The notes below the pieces were generated by a model that did not search any database, was not told the DNA's origin, and saw only the letters and a list, made by a program, of their open reading frames with translations. The translations under genes and the position numbers were made by a program. Positions 24,757 through 34,223 of a DNA stretch of 64,000 nt are shown here, piece after piece. The DNA comes from Candidatus Latescibacterota bacterium (GTDB lineage Bacteria; Latescibacterota; UBA2968). The stretch lies in the NCBI GenBank assembly GCA_022821275.1, contig JAJEDY010000006.1, forward strand, positions 1-64,000, given 5' to 3'. The stretch's first letter is position 1. Every line of letters starts with the position of its first letter.

Positions 24757-26376
24757 TTATGGACGCATAAAGCCCGAGAAAAAGTCGTTGCCTTTGTCGT
24801 CAACGACGATGAATGCGGGAAAGTTTTCGACTTCGATGCGCCATATCGCTTCCATGCCGAGTTCGGGATATTCCTGGCATTCGACTTTGCGTATGGCGTC
24901 TTTGGCGAGACGGGCGGCGGGTCCACCGATGGAGCCGAGGTAAAATCCGCCGTGTTTTTTGCACGCTTCTGTCACTTGGCGCGAGCGATTGCCTTTGGCG
25001 AGCATGACCATGCTGCCGCCTTCTGATTGGAATGAATCGACGTAGCTGTCCATGCGCCCTGCGGTTGTGGGGCCAAATGAGCCAGAGGCGTACCCTTCGG
25101 GTGTTTTGGCCGGTCCTGCGTAATAGACGCACAGGTCTTTGAAGTATTGCGGAAGTCCTTCGCCGCTGTCTATGCGTTCCTGGAGTTTGGCGTGGGCAAT
25201 ATCGCGTGCGACGATCATGGGGCCGGAGAGGGATAGGCGCGTGCTGACCGGATATTGGCTAAGGGTTTCGCGCACTTTGTCCATGGGCTGGTTGAGGTCG
25301 ATTTTTACGACGTCGCCGCTGAGGGCTTCTTCATCGACTTCGGGGAGGTATTTTGCCGGGTCGCTTTCCAATTCTTCGAGGAAGATGCCGTCGCGCGTTA
25401 TTTTTCCCAGGATTTGTCGGTCTGCAGAGCAGGATACGGCTATGCCGACGGGGCAGGATGCGCCGTGGCGGGGCAGGCGAATTACGCGTACGTCGTGGCA
25501 GAAGTATTTGCCGCCAAATTGCGCACCAATGCCGAGTTCGCGACTCATTTTTAGGACTTGTTTTTCCATTTCGAGATCGCGGAATGCCTGGCCGTATTCA
25601 TTGCCCTGCGTGGGCAGGGTGTCGAGATATTTGGCACTTGCGAGTTTGGCGGTTTTGAGGGTGTATTCTGCGGATGTGCCGCCGATGACGAGGGCGAGGT
25701 GATAGGGTGGACAGGCAGCTGTGCCGAGTTCGCGCAGGCGCTGGTCGATGAAGTCGCGCAATCGTTCGGGGTTGAGCAGTGCTCGGGTTTCTTGATAGAG
25801 CAGGCTTTTGTTGGCGGAGCCACCTCCTTTGGCCATGAACATGAATTTGTACGCATCCCCTTCTTCGGCATAGATTTCGATTTGTGCGGGGAGGTTGGTT
25901 TTTGTATTTGCCTCCTGAAACATGTCGAGGGGTGCCAGTTGGCTGTAGCGCAGGTTTGTTTCCAGAAAGGCTCTGGTTATACCGTGTGCGAGCGCGGCTT
26001 CGTCACTGCCGTCGGTCCATACGCGATTGCCCTTTTTGCCCATGATGATGGCCGTCCCCGTGTCCTGACACATGGGAAGGACGCCACCTGCGGCGATGTT
26101 GGCATTTTTGAGCATTTCAATGGCGACAAAGCGGTCGTTGTCCGAGGCTTCGGGGTCGTCGAGTATTTTGGTCAGTTGTTTTAAGTGTGCGGGGCGGAGC
26201 AGGTGCGCGCTGTCTCGAATGGCGCGGTCCGCCAGCATGGTGAGGCCCTCGGGTTCGACTTTGAGGATTTCCTGGCCTTCAAATTGCCCGGTTGAAATAT
26301 AATCGGTTGTGAGCAATTGGTAGGGGGTCTCATCCTCTCCTATGGGTATCATTTCGCGGTGTTCGTAGGTGTCCAT
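24757..26376 (-). CDS. class I fumarate hydratase (iron-sulfur type)
   Basis: 539 residues, the length of single-chain FumA/FumB. Candidate [4Fe-4S] ligands are Cys103 (LPMCQDTGT), Cys220 (GTAACPPYH) and Cys314 (AVSCSADRQ). The C-terminal domain carries [20 protein letters not shown] and [11 protein letters not shown]. Catalyses fumarate to malate in the citric acid cycle; related enzymes use mesaconate or tartrate. AAAGGAAA precedes the ATG. Presence of the oxygen-sensitive class suggests tolerance of low oxygen, although such enzymes also occur in aerobes. It follows the sialidase-type gene by 20 bases. Confidence 0.92.
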   Translation of the reverse strand: MDTYEHREMIPIGEDETPYQLLTTDYISTGQFEGQEILKVEPEGLTMLADRAIRDSAHLLRPAHLKQLTKILDDPEASDNDRFVAIEMLKNANIAAGGVLPMCQDTGTAIIMGKKGNRVWTDGSDEAALAHGITRAFLETNLRYSQLAPLDMFQEANTKTNLPAQIEIYAEEGDAYKFMFMAKGGGSANKSLLYQETRALLNPERLRDFIDQRLRELGTAACPPYHLALVIGGTSAEYTLKTAKLASAKYLDTLPTQGNEYGQAFRDLEMEKQVLKMSRELGIGAQFGGKYFCHDVRVIRLPRHGASCPVGIAVSCSADRQILGKITRDGIFLEELESDPAKYLPEVDEEALSGDVVKIDLNQPMDKVRETLSQYPVSTRLSLSGPMIVARDIAHAKLQERIDSGEGLPQYFKDLCVYYAGPAKTPEGYASGSFGPTTAGRMDSYVDSFQSEGGSMVMLAKGNRSRQVTEACKKHGGFYLGSIGGPAARLAKDAIRKVECQEYPELGMEAIWRIEVENFPAFIVVDDKGNDFFSGFMRP

Positions 26377-26396
26377 TTTTTCCTTTCTTTTTTATT

Positions 26397-27485
26397 TTAC
26401 TGTTCCAGCCATTCGAGGTCAAAGCGGGCGACGGTGACGTATCGCGTGTCGTTTTGTCGCGTGAAGACCTGGTTTTCGTAGATGCAGCATATTGTGCCGT
26501 CGGCCGTTTGGGCGAGGTCGGAATAACTCGAGGGTCCCGGTTCGAGGATTTTGGAGACGGGCCAGGTCTGGCAGTCGTCGGTGCTCATTTTGACGGTGAG
26601 GCGTTTGCGGTCATAAGAGACGCGGCCCGGTCTGGTAAATTCGCGTTCGAGGTTGTCGGGGTTGGCAAAAACGATGTTGCCGTTTTGGAGTTTGAGGATG
26701 CTGCCCATGCACACGGGTTCGAGCAGGGCGTCGTCAAATTGCAGTTCTGACCAGTTGGTCGCGCCGTCGGGACTCATGGTGATGAGGCGGCGATGGCGTT
26801 TGGATTCCGTGCGGATGTTGAATAAGACGCGCCCGTCGTTGAGTTCAACGGGGAGCGTTTCACTGGGGTTGATGTATTCGCCTTCTGTGCGCACGATAAT
26901 GTCACTGCGCTGCCATGTTTGCGCGTGGTCGTCGCTGTAGATGCCCGCGACTGTGGAGGGGCGATGCCCGAGTTTGCCCGGGCCAAATTCCGTGCCGCCG
27001 CCGTCCGACATCCAGATGGGTACGATGAGGCGTCCGTTTTGAAGTTGGATGCCGTGCCCGGGTCCAGTGGCTATGACGCGCCAGGGATATTTTTCGCGGA
27101 AGGGTGTGAGTGCATCTGTGATTTCAGTGGGGTCGGACCATGTGGCGCCGTCGTCTTTGCTTTGCATGTAAAATACGCGGGCGTAGTTGTGGCAGTAGAG
27201 GGCGTGAACCGCGCCGTCTTTGTGGTCGGAGATCAGGACGAAGTTGCTGATGGGGCCTTCGCCATACGTGTCGTAACGGGCAACGACGATGGGTGGCTCC
27301 CAGGTTTGACCATTGTCCGCACTGCGCCGCATGACCACGTCATTGCCGTCCCAGTCGCCGCCTCTGCCGCGTCGCGCCTCTGCCGTGGCGAGGAGGATGT
27401 TGTTTTGCGTACAGAGGATGCCCGGTACGCGGTAGATGTGATACCCGTTTGTTCGACCTTCAAAGAGGTGGGTTTTGTCTATCAT
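26397..27485 (-). CDS. sialidase-family six-bladed propeller (exo-alpha-sialidase-like)
   Basis: 362 residues. The N-terminal YRVPGIL motif supplies the first catalytic arginine. Four Asp boxes are visible: SADNGQTW, SKDDGATW, SDDHAQTW and STDDCQTW. An arginine in FNIRTESKRHR and the late Tyr in SSYSDLAQ are placed as in sialidases. There is no signal peptide, so either it acts inside the cell or it is a sialidase-fold protein with another role, such as a glycoside hydrolase of a related family. The gene is divergent from the PhyH operon. Confidence 0.8.
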   Translation of the reverse strand: MIDKTHLFEGRTNGYHIYRVPGILCTQNNILLATAEARRGRGGDWDGNDVVMRRSADNGQTWEPPIVVARYDTYGEGPISNFVLISDHKDGAVHALYCHNYARVFYMQSKDDGATWSDPTEITDALTPFREKYPWRVIATGPGHGIQLQNGRLIVPIWMSDGGGTEFGPGKLGHRPSTVAGIYSDDHAQTWQRSDIIVRTEGEYINPSETLPVELNDGRVLFNIRTESKRHRRLITMSPDGATNWSELQFDDALLEPVCMGSILKLQNGNIVFANPDNLEREFTRPGRVSYDRKRLTVKMSTDDCQTWPVSKILEPGPSSYSDLAQTADGTICCIYENQVFTRQNDTRYVTVARFDLEWLEQ

Positions 27486-27529
27486 GTGATGCTCCGTTTA
27501 TGTTGAGGAATTTTATTGGGAAATATATA

Positions 27530-27556
27530 ATTATACCATAATACGATAAAGAACAA
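27530..27556 (-). promoter_or_regulatory. possible promoter of the sialidase-type gene
   Basis: Minus-strand TATAAT (27530-27535) and TTGTTC (27551-27556) with a 15-base spacer, which is shorter than optimal. The -10 is perfect and the region is AT-rich, so a promoter here is plausible. Confidence 0.35.
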
Positions 27557-27610
27557 GCCAAAAAATTGCGAATAGGCTGAGAGAGATGAACCACATGGAA
27601 CATATTCCGC

Positions 27611-27638
27611 TTGTAAAGAGCAATACAGACCTTATATT
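27611..27638 (+). promoter_or_regulatory. promoter of the PhyH-HpaI-PIG-L operon
   Basis: TTGTAA (27611-27616), a 16-base spacer and TATATT (27633-27638). The leader would be about 23 bases, carrying AAAGGAGG immediately before ATG 27668. Confidence 0.5.
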
Positions 27639-27667
27639 GCCTCTTCGGAAACCGCAAAGGAGGCAAT

Positions 27668-28507
27668 ATGTCTGATCCACGTATCGATGACCGCGACTGG
27701 TCCGCCCTGACTTCGGGCGAGCGCATTCGCCAGATTGAGGTCGAGGGTTATCTTCTGATTCCCGATCTTTTGACGCCCGAGCATCTGGCCCGGCTCAAGG
27801 CGATAACCGATAGCTTGGATACCACGCCGGTGGATTACAGCGTTCACCAGCGGGGACGGAGTGATATCCAGTTCTTCGGCGGTGAGATCACCGACCTCAT
27901 AGCCCATCCTCCGACAATCGCCTTTCTGAGGGAGCTTCTGGGGGAGGATATCATCCTGTCGCACTACGGCTATGCCCGCTCAGAGCCAGGGCACCCCGGC
28001 ATCAGCCTCCATACGGACGGCCAACCCTACGGTTCGCGCATTTTTGGTTATCTGGGTAGCGTACCGGTCATGGTTCGGGTGCTGTATTATCTGGATGACC
28101 TGACCCCGGAGGTCTCCCCATTCCGCGTACTTCCCCGATCGCACCTTTCCATGCACGCAGACGGCAATCCATACCAGCGCTTTGAGTCCCATCCAGAGGA
28201 GGTCCTGGTTACCGCAAAAGCCGGTTCTGCGATGTTTATCAACCACAAGGTCTTCCACGGCAACTTCCCCAATGTCGGCGACTGGCCCCGCTCGATGCTG
28301 GCTATTGCTTATCGCCCGGCCTGGGCTGGTCCTGTCCAGAAAGTTGAAGCGTGGGATCCGCAGGCCGTCGCCGCGTTGCCCGATGCAGTGAAGCCCTTTT
28401 TCGGAGATCGCAACACCCGCCACTGGATCCCCGAAGGAGGTAACAAACCGTCCAACATGGCCAGTCACGCGCCTGGCCTCAATCCCAGCCGATGGGAACG
28501 CAAGTAA
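27668..28507 (+). CDS. phytanoyl-CoA dioxygenase family protein
   Basis: 279 residues. Iron(II)/2-oxoglutarate-dependent oxygenase fold with the metal triad His-Thr-Asp in ISLHTDGQPYG and a distal His in NHKVFHGNFPN, plus an arginine in WPRSMLAIAYRP for 2-oxoglutarate. Bacterial PhyH proteins hydroxylate diverse small molecules. First gene of a three-gene unit with an HpaI aldolase and a PIG-L deacetylase. The coding strand is more C-rich than neighbouring genes, which may reflect acquisition from elsewhere. Confidence 0.87.
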   Translation: MSDPRIDDRDWSALTSGERIRQIEVEGYLLIPDLLTPEHLARLKAITDSLDTTPVDYSVHQRGRSDIQFFGGEITDLIAHPPTIAFLRELLGEDIILSHYGYARSEPGHPGISLHTDGQPYGSRIFGYLGSVPVMVRVLYYLDDLTPEVSPFRVLPRSHLSMHADGNPYQRFESHPEEVLVTAKAGSAMFINHKVFHGNFPNVGDWPRSMLAIAYRPAWAGPVQKVEAWDPQAVAALPDAVKPFFGDRNTRHWIPEGGNKPSNMASHAPGLNPSRWERK

Positions 28508-28516
28508 GGAGAACGA

Positions 28517-29299
28517 ATGTATCCCAATCCTCTCAAACAGAAACTCAGAAAGGGCGAGATCGTGCTGGGGACCTCCCTGCCGGTCCCTTCATCCCTCGTC
28601 CTTGGAACCATTGTGCAGGCCCGGCCAGACTTTGTCTGGATCGATACTGAACACGCTCCGTTTGCCACTGAATCCCTGGACGCTATTCCCGTTCTTGCCA
28701 GGCAGAACGGCGTGGCGCCGATGATCCGCGTGGCATGGAACGACCCGGCTCTGATCAAGAAGGCATACGATGTCGGTGCCGTGGCCGTGATGGTGCCCCA
28801 GGTCAACACCGCCGAAGAAGCTGCCCGGGCAGTGCAATATGCCCGTTATCCCCCTGAGGGACAGCGCGGGCTTTCCCCGATGTGGACCCGCATAGCTGGC
28901 GAAGACTGGAACCACGTCATTAAAACCGCAAATGCAGAAACCGTATTGATCCTTCAGATCGAGAGCCAGGAGGCCTACGACAATATTGATGAAATCAAGC
29001 AGGTCGCGGGCATTGATGTCCTGCTCGTGGGACCGCTCGACCTGTCCGCATCGGTCGGAAAGATTACCGAAACCAGCGCCGGGGAAGTCCAGGAGATTAT
29101 GCGGGATGTTCCCGGGCGGCTGGAAGGATCCGGCATTGTCGCCGGTACCACGCTTGTGGATCTTTCCGAGATCCAGGAAAAACTTCGCTGGGGCTACCGC
29201 TTTATGAATGTCGGCAATATTCTCGCTTATGGCACACAGGTTCTGACCCACAATCTCGAGACCTTACGCGCCAATCCAGGTGGGAGGACTGAAGAATGA
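28517..29299 (+). CDS. HpcH/HpaI aldolase family protein
   Basis: 260 residues. Class II pyruvate-dependent aldolase fold: VWIDTEHAPF, YPPEGQRGLSP, a metal-binding Glu in LILQIESQEAY and Asp in VLLVGPLDLSAS. Such enzymes cleave 2-keto-4-hydroxy acids to pyruvate or glyoxylate plus an aldehyde. AAGGAG precedes the ATG. Its stop overlaps the start of the deacetylase gene (ATGA), indicating coupled translation. Substrate unknown. Confidence 0.88.
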   Translation: MYPNPLKQKLRKGEIVLGTSLPVPSSLVLGTIVQARPDFVWIDTEHAPFATESLDAIPVLARQNGVAPMIRVAWNDPALIKKAYDVGAVAVMVPQVNTAEEAARAVQYARYPPEGQRGLSPMWTRIAGEDWNHVIKTANAETVLILQIESQEAYDNIDEIKQVAGIDVLLVGPLDLSASVGKITETSAGEVQEIMRDVPGRLEGSGIVAGTTLVDLSEIQEKLRWGYRFMNVGNILAYGTQVLTHNLETLRANPGGRTEE

Positions 29300-30159
29300 C
29301 AGAATCACTACGGCTGCTCTCCATCGGGGCGCATCCGGCCGATATCTTTGACCAATCGGGCGGCACCATGGCCCATCACGTCAGCCGCGGCGACGATGTG
29401 CGGTGTGCAGTGCTGACCCACGGCGCACGGGTACACGATGCCGTGATCAGCGACGAGATGTTCCACCAGGAGGAAGTGCCGGACGGGGCCGAGCTTCTGA
29501 AGCTGATGCAGGAACGCTCTGACGTCAAAACGGCGGAGGTTCGCGCGGCGTGTGCGATTCTGGGTGTAGAAAAGATCTACTTTTTTGGCGCCGATGATTC
29601 GGTCCTGCTCGTCAAGGACGAGACGGTGAGGCGCCTGGCAAGGCTGCTGCGGGAACTCCGTCCCGATATCGTCCTGACCCACTTTCCCAAAGAAGGTGAC
29701 GGCCTGACCAACGCGCACGCCACCGCCGGGCAGATCGTGATGCACGCCATCGGGTTGGCCAACAGCGTTGACCCCGGTGACCGGAATCCCCCCCACCGGG
29801 TCGCGCAGGTCTTTTATTTTGGGGGAGGCGGTGCGGGGATTCCCCGGCAGGTCTGGGGCTCCGAGGGGGGCTACTACAACGATGTCTTCATCGATATCAC
29901 CGATGTTGTAGAGAAAAAGCTGGCGGCGCTGGACTGTCTGGTGAGCCAGGGATACGGCGGCGCCTATGCCCGGAAACGGATCGAGACCAACGACGGCGCG
30001 TTTGGCAGCGCGGGGCGCTGCGCGTACGCAGAAGGTTTTATTTCCCTGCACGCCGAAACCCATTCCTTCCTTCCACTGACCGAGCACGCGCTCAGGGTTG
30101 CCCGTTCATCCGACCACGAGAATATCAGTCGCAGTTCCTACCGCATCCCGGTAGATTGA
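29296..30159 (+). CDS. PIG-L family deacetylase
   Basis: 287 residues. LmbE/PIG-L fold: the zinc motif HPDD reads HPAD here (His13, Asp16), and a third ligand is expected in NAHATAG. Other marks are VLTHGARVHD and DIVLTHFPKEGDG. Members remove acetyl groups from N-acetylglucosamine derivatives and other N-acyl amines. The first Asp of HPDD, normally the general base, is Ala, which may lower or change activity. Last gene of the operon; it converges with acetate kinase, 22 bases away, without a visible terminator. Confidence 0.85.
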   Translation: MTESLRLLSIGAHPADIFDQSGGTMAHHVSRGDDVRCAVLTHGARVHDAVISDEMFHQEEVPDGAELLKLMQERSDVKTAEVRAACAILGVEKIYFFGADDSVLLVKDETVRRLARLLRELRPDIVLTHFPKEGDGLTNAHATAGQIVMHAIGLANSVDPGDRNPPHRVAQVFYFGGGGAGIPRQVWGSEGGYYNDVFIDITDVVEKKLAALDCLVSQGYGGAYARKRIETNDGAFGSAGRCAYAEGFISLHAETHSFLPLTEHALRVARSSDHENISRSSYRIPVD

Positions 30160-30181
30160 GAAGTTCTGCGGTCACGCTGTG

Positions 30182-31378
30182 TTAGCTCTTAATCACATGT
30201 AGCGTGTCTCGCGCGATCATCAGTTCTTCGTTGGTGGGGATGACGAGTACGGATACCGGGGCGGTCTCATGATGAATTGCTTCATCCATGGGGTTGCCCT
30301 CGTTTTTTGCCTGGTCGAGATGTACGCCCAGAAATCCGAGTTTTTCACAGATGCGCGCCCGAATGAGTGGCGCGTTTTCCCCTATTCCGGCGGTGAATAC
30401 GAGCGCGTCTATCCCGTCGAGGACTGCCGCGTATTTTCCGATGTACTGGCGGATGCGGTAGCAGAAGATGTCGATTGCCAGTGCCGCACGCCGATTTTCC
30501 TCATGGACGGCGATTAGATCTCTGAGGTCTGAGCTGATTCCAGATACACCGATGAGGCCGCTTTGATGGTTGAGCATCTGGTCGATTTGATCCGGTGTCA
30601 TCTGGTGTTCTCTGATGAGGTAGAGGATGATCGCCGGGTCGATGTCTCCGCTGCGCGTTCCCATTACGAGTCCCTGAAGGGGTGTGAAGCCCATGCTGGT
30701 GTCGATTGATTTTCCATCGGCGATGGCTGTGATGCTACAGCCGTTGCCCAGATGGCATGTGATCAGTTTTAGCGTTTTCAAGGGCGAGCCGAACATTTCC
30801 GCTGCGCGCATGGCGACGTATTGATGCGATATGCCGTGGAATCCGTATTGTCGAATTTGGTATTGTTCGGAAATGGTGTGGGGTAGGGCGTATATGTGGG
30901 CGTAGTCCGGGATGGTCTGGTGGAATGCGGTGTCGAATACCGCAACGTGTGGGATGTCGGGTAGTATGGTCTGGCAGGCGCGAATTCCGCGCAGGTTGAA
31001 GGGGTTGTGTAGTGGGGCGAGGGGGGCGCACTGTTCGATTGTTTTTTCGACTTCGGGCGTGATTCGGGTCGAGGCCGCGAAGTGGCTCCCGCCGTGTACA
31101 ACGCGGTGCCCGATGGCCTGGATCTCATCGGGTGCGCGGAGGATTCCCTTTTCCGGGTGGAGAAGGATTTCAAAGATGCGTTGAAAGACGGCTTCGTGAG
31201 CGGTTTGCGGTACGGGAATGCGATGGGTGACGCCATCTCGCCGCGTGTAAAACAATTCTGCGGATGTAGAGAGTAGCCGATCGACATGTCCTTTTGCGAG
31301 GCATTCTTCGGTGTGCATGTCGAAGCACTGGTATTTAATCGAGGAACTGCCGGCGTTGATGGTGAGTATTACAGGCAT
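30182..31378 (-). CDS. ackA: acetate kinase
   Basis: 398 residues, the standard length. Family marks run in order: LTINAGSSSIKY, GHRVVHGG, VFDTAFHQTIP, YGFHGISHQYV, HLGNGCSITAI, STSMGFTPLQG-type (here DTSMGFTPLQG), MGTRSGDIDP and FTAGIGENAP. Interconverts acetate plus ATP with acetyl phosphate. No phosphotransacetylase is present nearby. It follows the sulfatase gene on the same strand after 36 bases and could be co-transcribed with it. Confidence 0.95.
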   Translation of the reverse strand: MPVILTINAGSSSIKYQCFDMHTEECLAKGHVDRLLSTSAELFYTRRDGVTHRIPVPQTAHEAVFQRIFEILLHPEKGILRAPDEIQAIGHRVVHGGSHFAASTRITPEVEKTIEQCAPLAPLHNPFNLRGIRACQTILPDIPHVAVFDTAFHQTIPDYAHIYALPHTISEQYQIRQYGFHGISHQYVAMRAAEMFGSPLKTLKLITCHLGNGCSITAIADGKSIDTSMGFTPLQGLVMGTRSGDIDPAIILYLIREHQMTPDQIDQMLNHQSGLIGVSGISSDLRDLIAVHEENRRAALAIDIFCYRIRQYIGKYAAVLDGIDALVFTAGIGENAPLIRARICEKLGFLGVHLDQAKNEGNPMDEAIHHETAPVSVLVIPTNEELMIARDTLHVIKS

Positions 31379-31414
31379 GGTAGTGTACAGGTTCGAGATG
31401 GCGTGATCTGGTCG

Positions 31415-32866
31415 TTACTTGTGGACTTGCCGCAAGCGGTCGTGGATGATGCGTTTTCTCTCTGCGGGGTCTTCTGTTGGGAATTGCATGCCTATGCGGG
31501 TGAACAGGGGTTTGTACCCGCGGGCGTGGTTGAGTTGTGTGTCGGTGAGAAATGTGAGCAGTCTGTTGCGGAGGCGCTGGGCTGTGTCTGCATGTGCGGG
31601 TGATTGTGCCAGGTTCTGCATTTCAGACGGGTCGTTTTGCAGATCGTACAGGCGTTCATTTTGAGCCTGGATGGACCATTTCCACCGGGCGTCGCGCACC
31701 ATGTAGCAGAATTGGTCCTGGCGAGAGATTTCAGAGAAGACGGCGTCGTGAACGCTGTCGGTTTTACCGATGACGATGGGGAGGAGTGATTCAGCCTGAC
31801 AATAGTCGGGGATTTCCGCGTCTGCGAGGTCCAGGAAGGTCGGGAACAGGTCCAGGAAGGAGACGGGTGAGGCGTTGCGGTGTCCGCTGGCGACGACTGG
31901 TCCGCCGATGATGAGGGGTACGCGTGCGGATCCTTCCTCGAAGCCGGTTTTGGAGACGAGGCCGTGCTCACCCATGCGTTCTCCGTGGTCAGAGGTAAAT
32001 ACGATGACGGTGTTTTCCCAGTTGCCGCGTTTTTTCAGAGCGGCTATGATTTCTCCTACGCGGTCGTCAAAGTGGGTGATTTTGCCCATGTACTGGGCGG
32101 TCATTTCGGCGATGGCCTGGCGACCGTATTTGCAGCGTTTTTCGTTGTAGTTTTCTGGGAGGACGATATCGGCGGGGTCGTACATTTTGGCGTATTTTCC
32201 GGGTGCGTCCAGAGGTGGATGGGGTCCGGGAAAGCTGGCGAAGAGGAACAGGGGTTTGTCAGTCGGTGCGCGGTTGAGGTACGCCAGGGTTTGCCGGCAG
32301 ACGTAGCCGTCTGGCGTCAGGTCTGGTGGTAGTGGTGAGGGCTGGGGGGTGTATTGTCCATCTACGTAGCGGTCGCCAATGTCTGTGATGAAGGTGTCGA
32401 GGAGGCCCTCTTTTTTTAGCAGGCGGCTGTAGCCCGTGTTCAGGAAGGGTCCCTGGAATGGCGTCGAGGTTTCTTCTGCCCAGTCCAGACCGAGCTGGTC
32501 GTAGTAGTCCCGATAGTCTTCATAGTCCTGCCCCCATTCCAGGCTGAAGTAGTGGTATTTTCCGATTTTTGCGGTGGTGTAGCCGGCTTCTTGCAGGCAG
32601 CGGAAGAGGGTGATTTGTTCGGATGGGAATAGTTTGCCGGTGTAGTTGCAGAAGAATCCGTGCGCGTGTGGATAGAGGCCGCTGGCGAGCGATGCGCGCG
32701 CTGGCATGCATACGGGCGATGGCGTGTAGGCCGCGTCGAAGATACAGCCGCTGGTCGCGAGTGCGTCGAGGTGCGGGGTCTGGACTTGCGGGTGTCCCGC
32801 GCATCTTAGATATCGCGCGTTCCACTGGTCGGAACAGATGAAGATGATGTCGGGTTTGGTATTCAT
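31415..32866 (-). CDS. sulfatase (type I, cysteine-type)
   Basis: 483 residues. The modification motif C-x-P-x-R is present as Cys53 in PVCMPARASLASG; Cys53 would be converted to formylglycine by an anaerobic or aerobic maturase not found in this window. Metal site residues include Asp13 (CSDQW) and the DHG of FTSDHGERMGEHG. No clear signal peptide, so either cytoplasmic or exported by other means. The ATG overlaps the oxidoreductase stop (ATGA). Probably desulfates a small sugar or polysaccharide fragment. Confidence 0.9.
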   Translation of the reverse strand: MNTKPDIIFICSDQWNARYLRCAGHPQVQTPHLDALATSGCIFDAAYTPSPVCMPARASLASGLYPHAHGFFCNYTGKLFPSEQITLFRCLQEAGYTTAKIGKYHYFSLEWGQDYEDYRDYYDQLGLDWAEETSTPFQGPFLNTGYSRLLKKEGLLDTFITDIGDRYVDGQYTPQPSPLPPDLTPDGYVCRQTLAYLNRAPTDKPLFLFASFPGPHPPLDAPGKYAKMYDPADIVLPENYNEKRCKYGRQAIAEMTAQYMGKITHFDDRVGEIIAALKKRGNWENTVIVFTSDHGERMGEHGLVSKTGFEEGSARVPLIIGGPVVASGHRNASPVSFLDLFPTFLDLADAEIPDYCQAESLLPIVIGKTDSVHDAVFSEISRQDQFCYMVRDARWKWSIQAQNERLYDLQNDPSEMQNLAQSPAHADTAQRLRNRLLTFLTDTQLNHARGYKPLFTRIGMQFPTEDPAERKRIIHDRLRQVHK

Positions 32867-33960
32867 GGGTGGTCCTCTGTTATGGGAAAAACTTTTTCTA
32901 CATTTCCGCTGGCTATGGAGGCTTCGATGGCATGGAGCAGCGCTGTGGTGCGGGCAGCATCTGCAAAATTTGATCGGATCGCAGAGGTCAATGATGGGTT
33001 GCGGATGGCGTTCAAAAATACTTCTATTTCTTTAAAATGTGGAGGGTCGGGTGGGTCTTGCGGTTGTCGATTGGGGTGGATTTCACCGCTTCGCCCCATG
33101 GCCGGTCCCTGTGGAAATTGTTCGGATATGCTTTTGGCTTTTTCATTCGGCGCGCCGATTGAGCCTTCTATTCTGGGGGGGATGGTGGAAAGCGAGAGCC
33201 GAATATCTCTGCCGAAGAAGGTGAGGTCGTTTCGCCTTTGTGCGCAGGCCCAGGAGAGGAGTACACTGCCGATTGCTCCGGAGGAGAACTGGAGGTTGAT
33301 CGACATGCTGTCTTCGATGGTGAAGCAGTCGCTGATCGGAATTGTGAGGTTGCTGCCAAGGGCGTGTACAGCGTCAATATCACCTGCGATATAGCGGATT
33401 ACATCGAGGGTGTGGATGGTGTTGTCGAATAATGATCCGCCTTTTTCTTTGAGGTAAAACCAGTCGGCTCCGAGATTGCGGGTCAATCCCGGGCTGGTGA
33501 TTACCGCGGCATCTACCAGGTTGATCTGCCTGCCTTTCAATAGTTCCAGGCATCGATCTACAGAGGGCGCGTAGCGCTGGTTAAAGCCGACGCTGTGTAC
33601 CAGATTCGTACCCCGGAGGAGTGCGGTGATTTCACGCGCTTCTCGCAGGGATTGGGCAGGGGGCTTTTCGCAGAGGAAGGGCACGTTGTTCTGCACGGCG
33701 GCCTGTATGACTGGCTTGCGAAGAACGGGAGGTGTGCAGATGAGTATAGCGCCCAGGTCCTCGATTTCTTCAAAGATTTTTTCCCAATCTGTGTATGCCT
33801 GTGCCCCGTATGTAGCGGCTTTGGCGCGCGCCAGATTTTCGTCCAGGTCGCATATCGCGGCGATGCGATTGCCTCCGAGAAACACGAGGTTTTCCAGGTG
33901 CCGCGTGGCGATGTTTCCCGCGCCTATTACGGCTATGTTGATCAATCTCTTCCGATCCAT
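32863..33960 (-). CDS. Gfo/Idh/MocA family oxidoreductase
   Basis: 365 residues. N-terminal NAD(P)-binding fold begins IAVIGAGNIATRHL; the catalytic Lys is in FLCEKPPAQSLREA. The C-terminal domain includes KGGSLFDNTIHTLDVIRYIAGD. Enzymes of this group oxidise or reduce sugars, inositols or their derivatives. First gene of a three-gene minus-strand run with a sulfatase (4-base overlap) and acetate kinase. AGGAAA precedes the ATG. Confidence 0.9.
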   Translation of the reverse strand: MDRKRLINIAVIGAGNIATRHLENLVFLGGNRIAAICDLDENLARAKAATYGAQAYTDWEKIFEEIEDLGAILICTPPVLRKPVIQAAVQNNVPFLCEKPPAQSLREAREITALLRGTNLVHSVGFNQRYAPSVDRCLELLKGRQINLVDAAVITSPGLTRNLGADWFYLKEKGGSLFDNTIHTLDVIRYIAGDIDAVHALGSNLTIPISDCFTIEDSMSINLQFSSGAIGSVLLSWACAQRRNDLTFFGRDIRLSLSTIPPRIEGSIGAPNEKAKSISEQFPQGPAMGRSGEIHPNRQPQDPPDPPHFKEIEVFLNAIRNPSLTSAIRSNFADAARTTALLHAIEASIASGNVEKVFPITEDHP

Positions 33961-34019
33961 AGTTTCCTCATATTAGCGCGCCTTCAAATTCCTGAGCCTC
34001 CGTAAGTTAAATAAAAAAT

Positions 34020-34053
34020 AAAGCCTGTCAATCGACTACGATCAACAGGCTTT
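34020..34053. promoter_or_regulatory. stem-loop in a divergent intergenic region
   Basis: A 9-bp perfect stem, AAAGCCTGT / ACAGGCTTT, with a 16-base loop and flanking A-rich and T-rich runs resembles a terminator. No gene on either side ends here, since both neighbours start. It may be a leader attenuator for the plus-strand gene at 34224, or the remains of a lost gene's terminator. The 170 bases after it hold no gene. Confidence 0.5.
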
Positions 34054-34223
34054 TGTGTTGTACTCGAGGTGAGTAGCAGTATCAAAAATCATTCAAGCGG
34101 CCTTTTCTCAAATTGCGGACGTAAGCATCGACTGGACTTGACCCGTTTAGGTGGGTATCTTATCAGTAGTCCTCGGTTTGTTATTTCAATTGGTCCGCTA
34201 TTGGTAGATAAGGAGAAATACCT

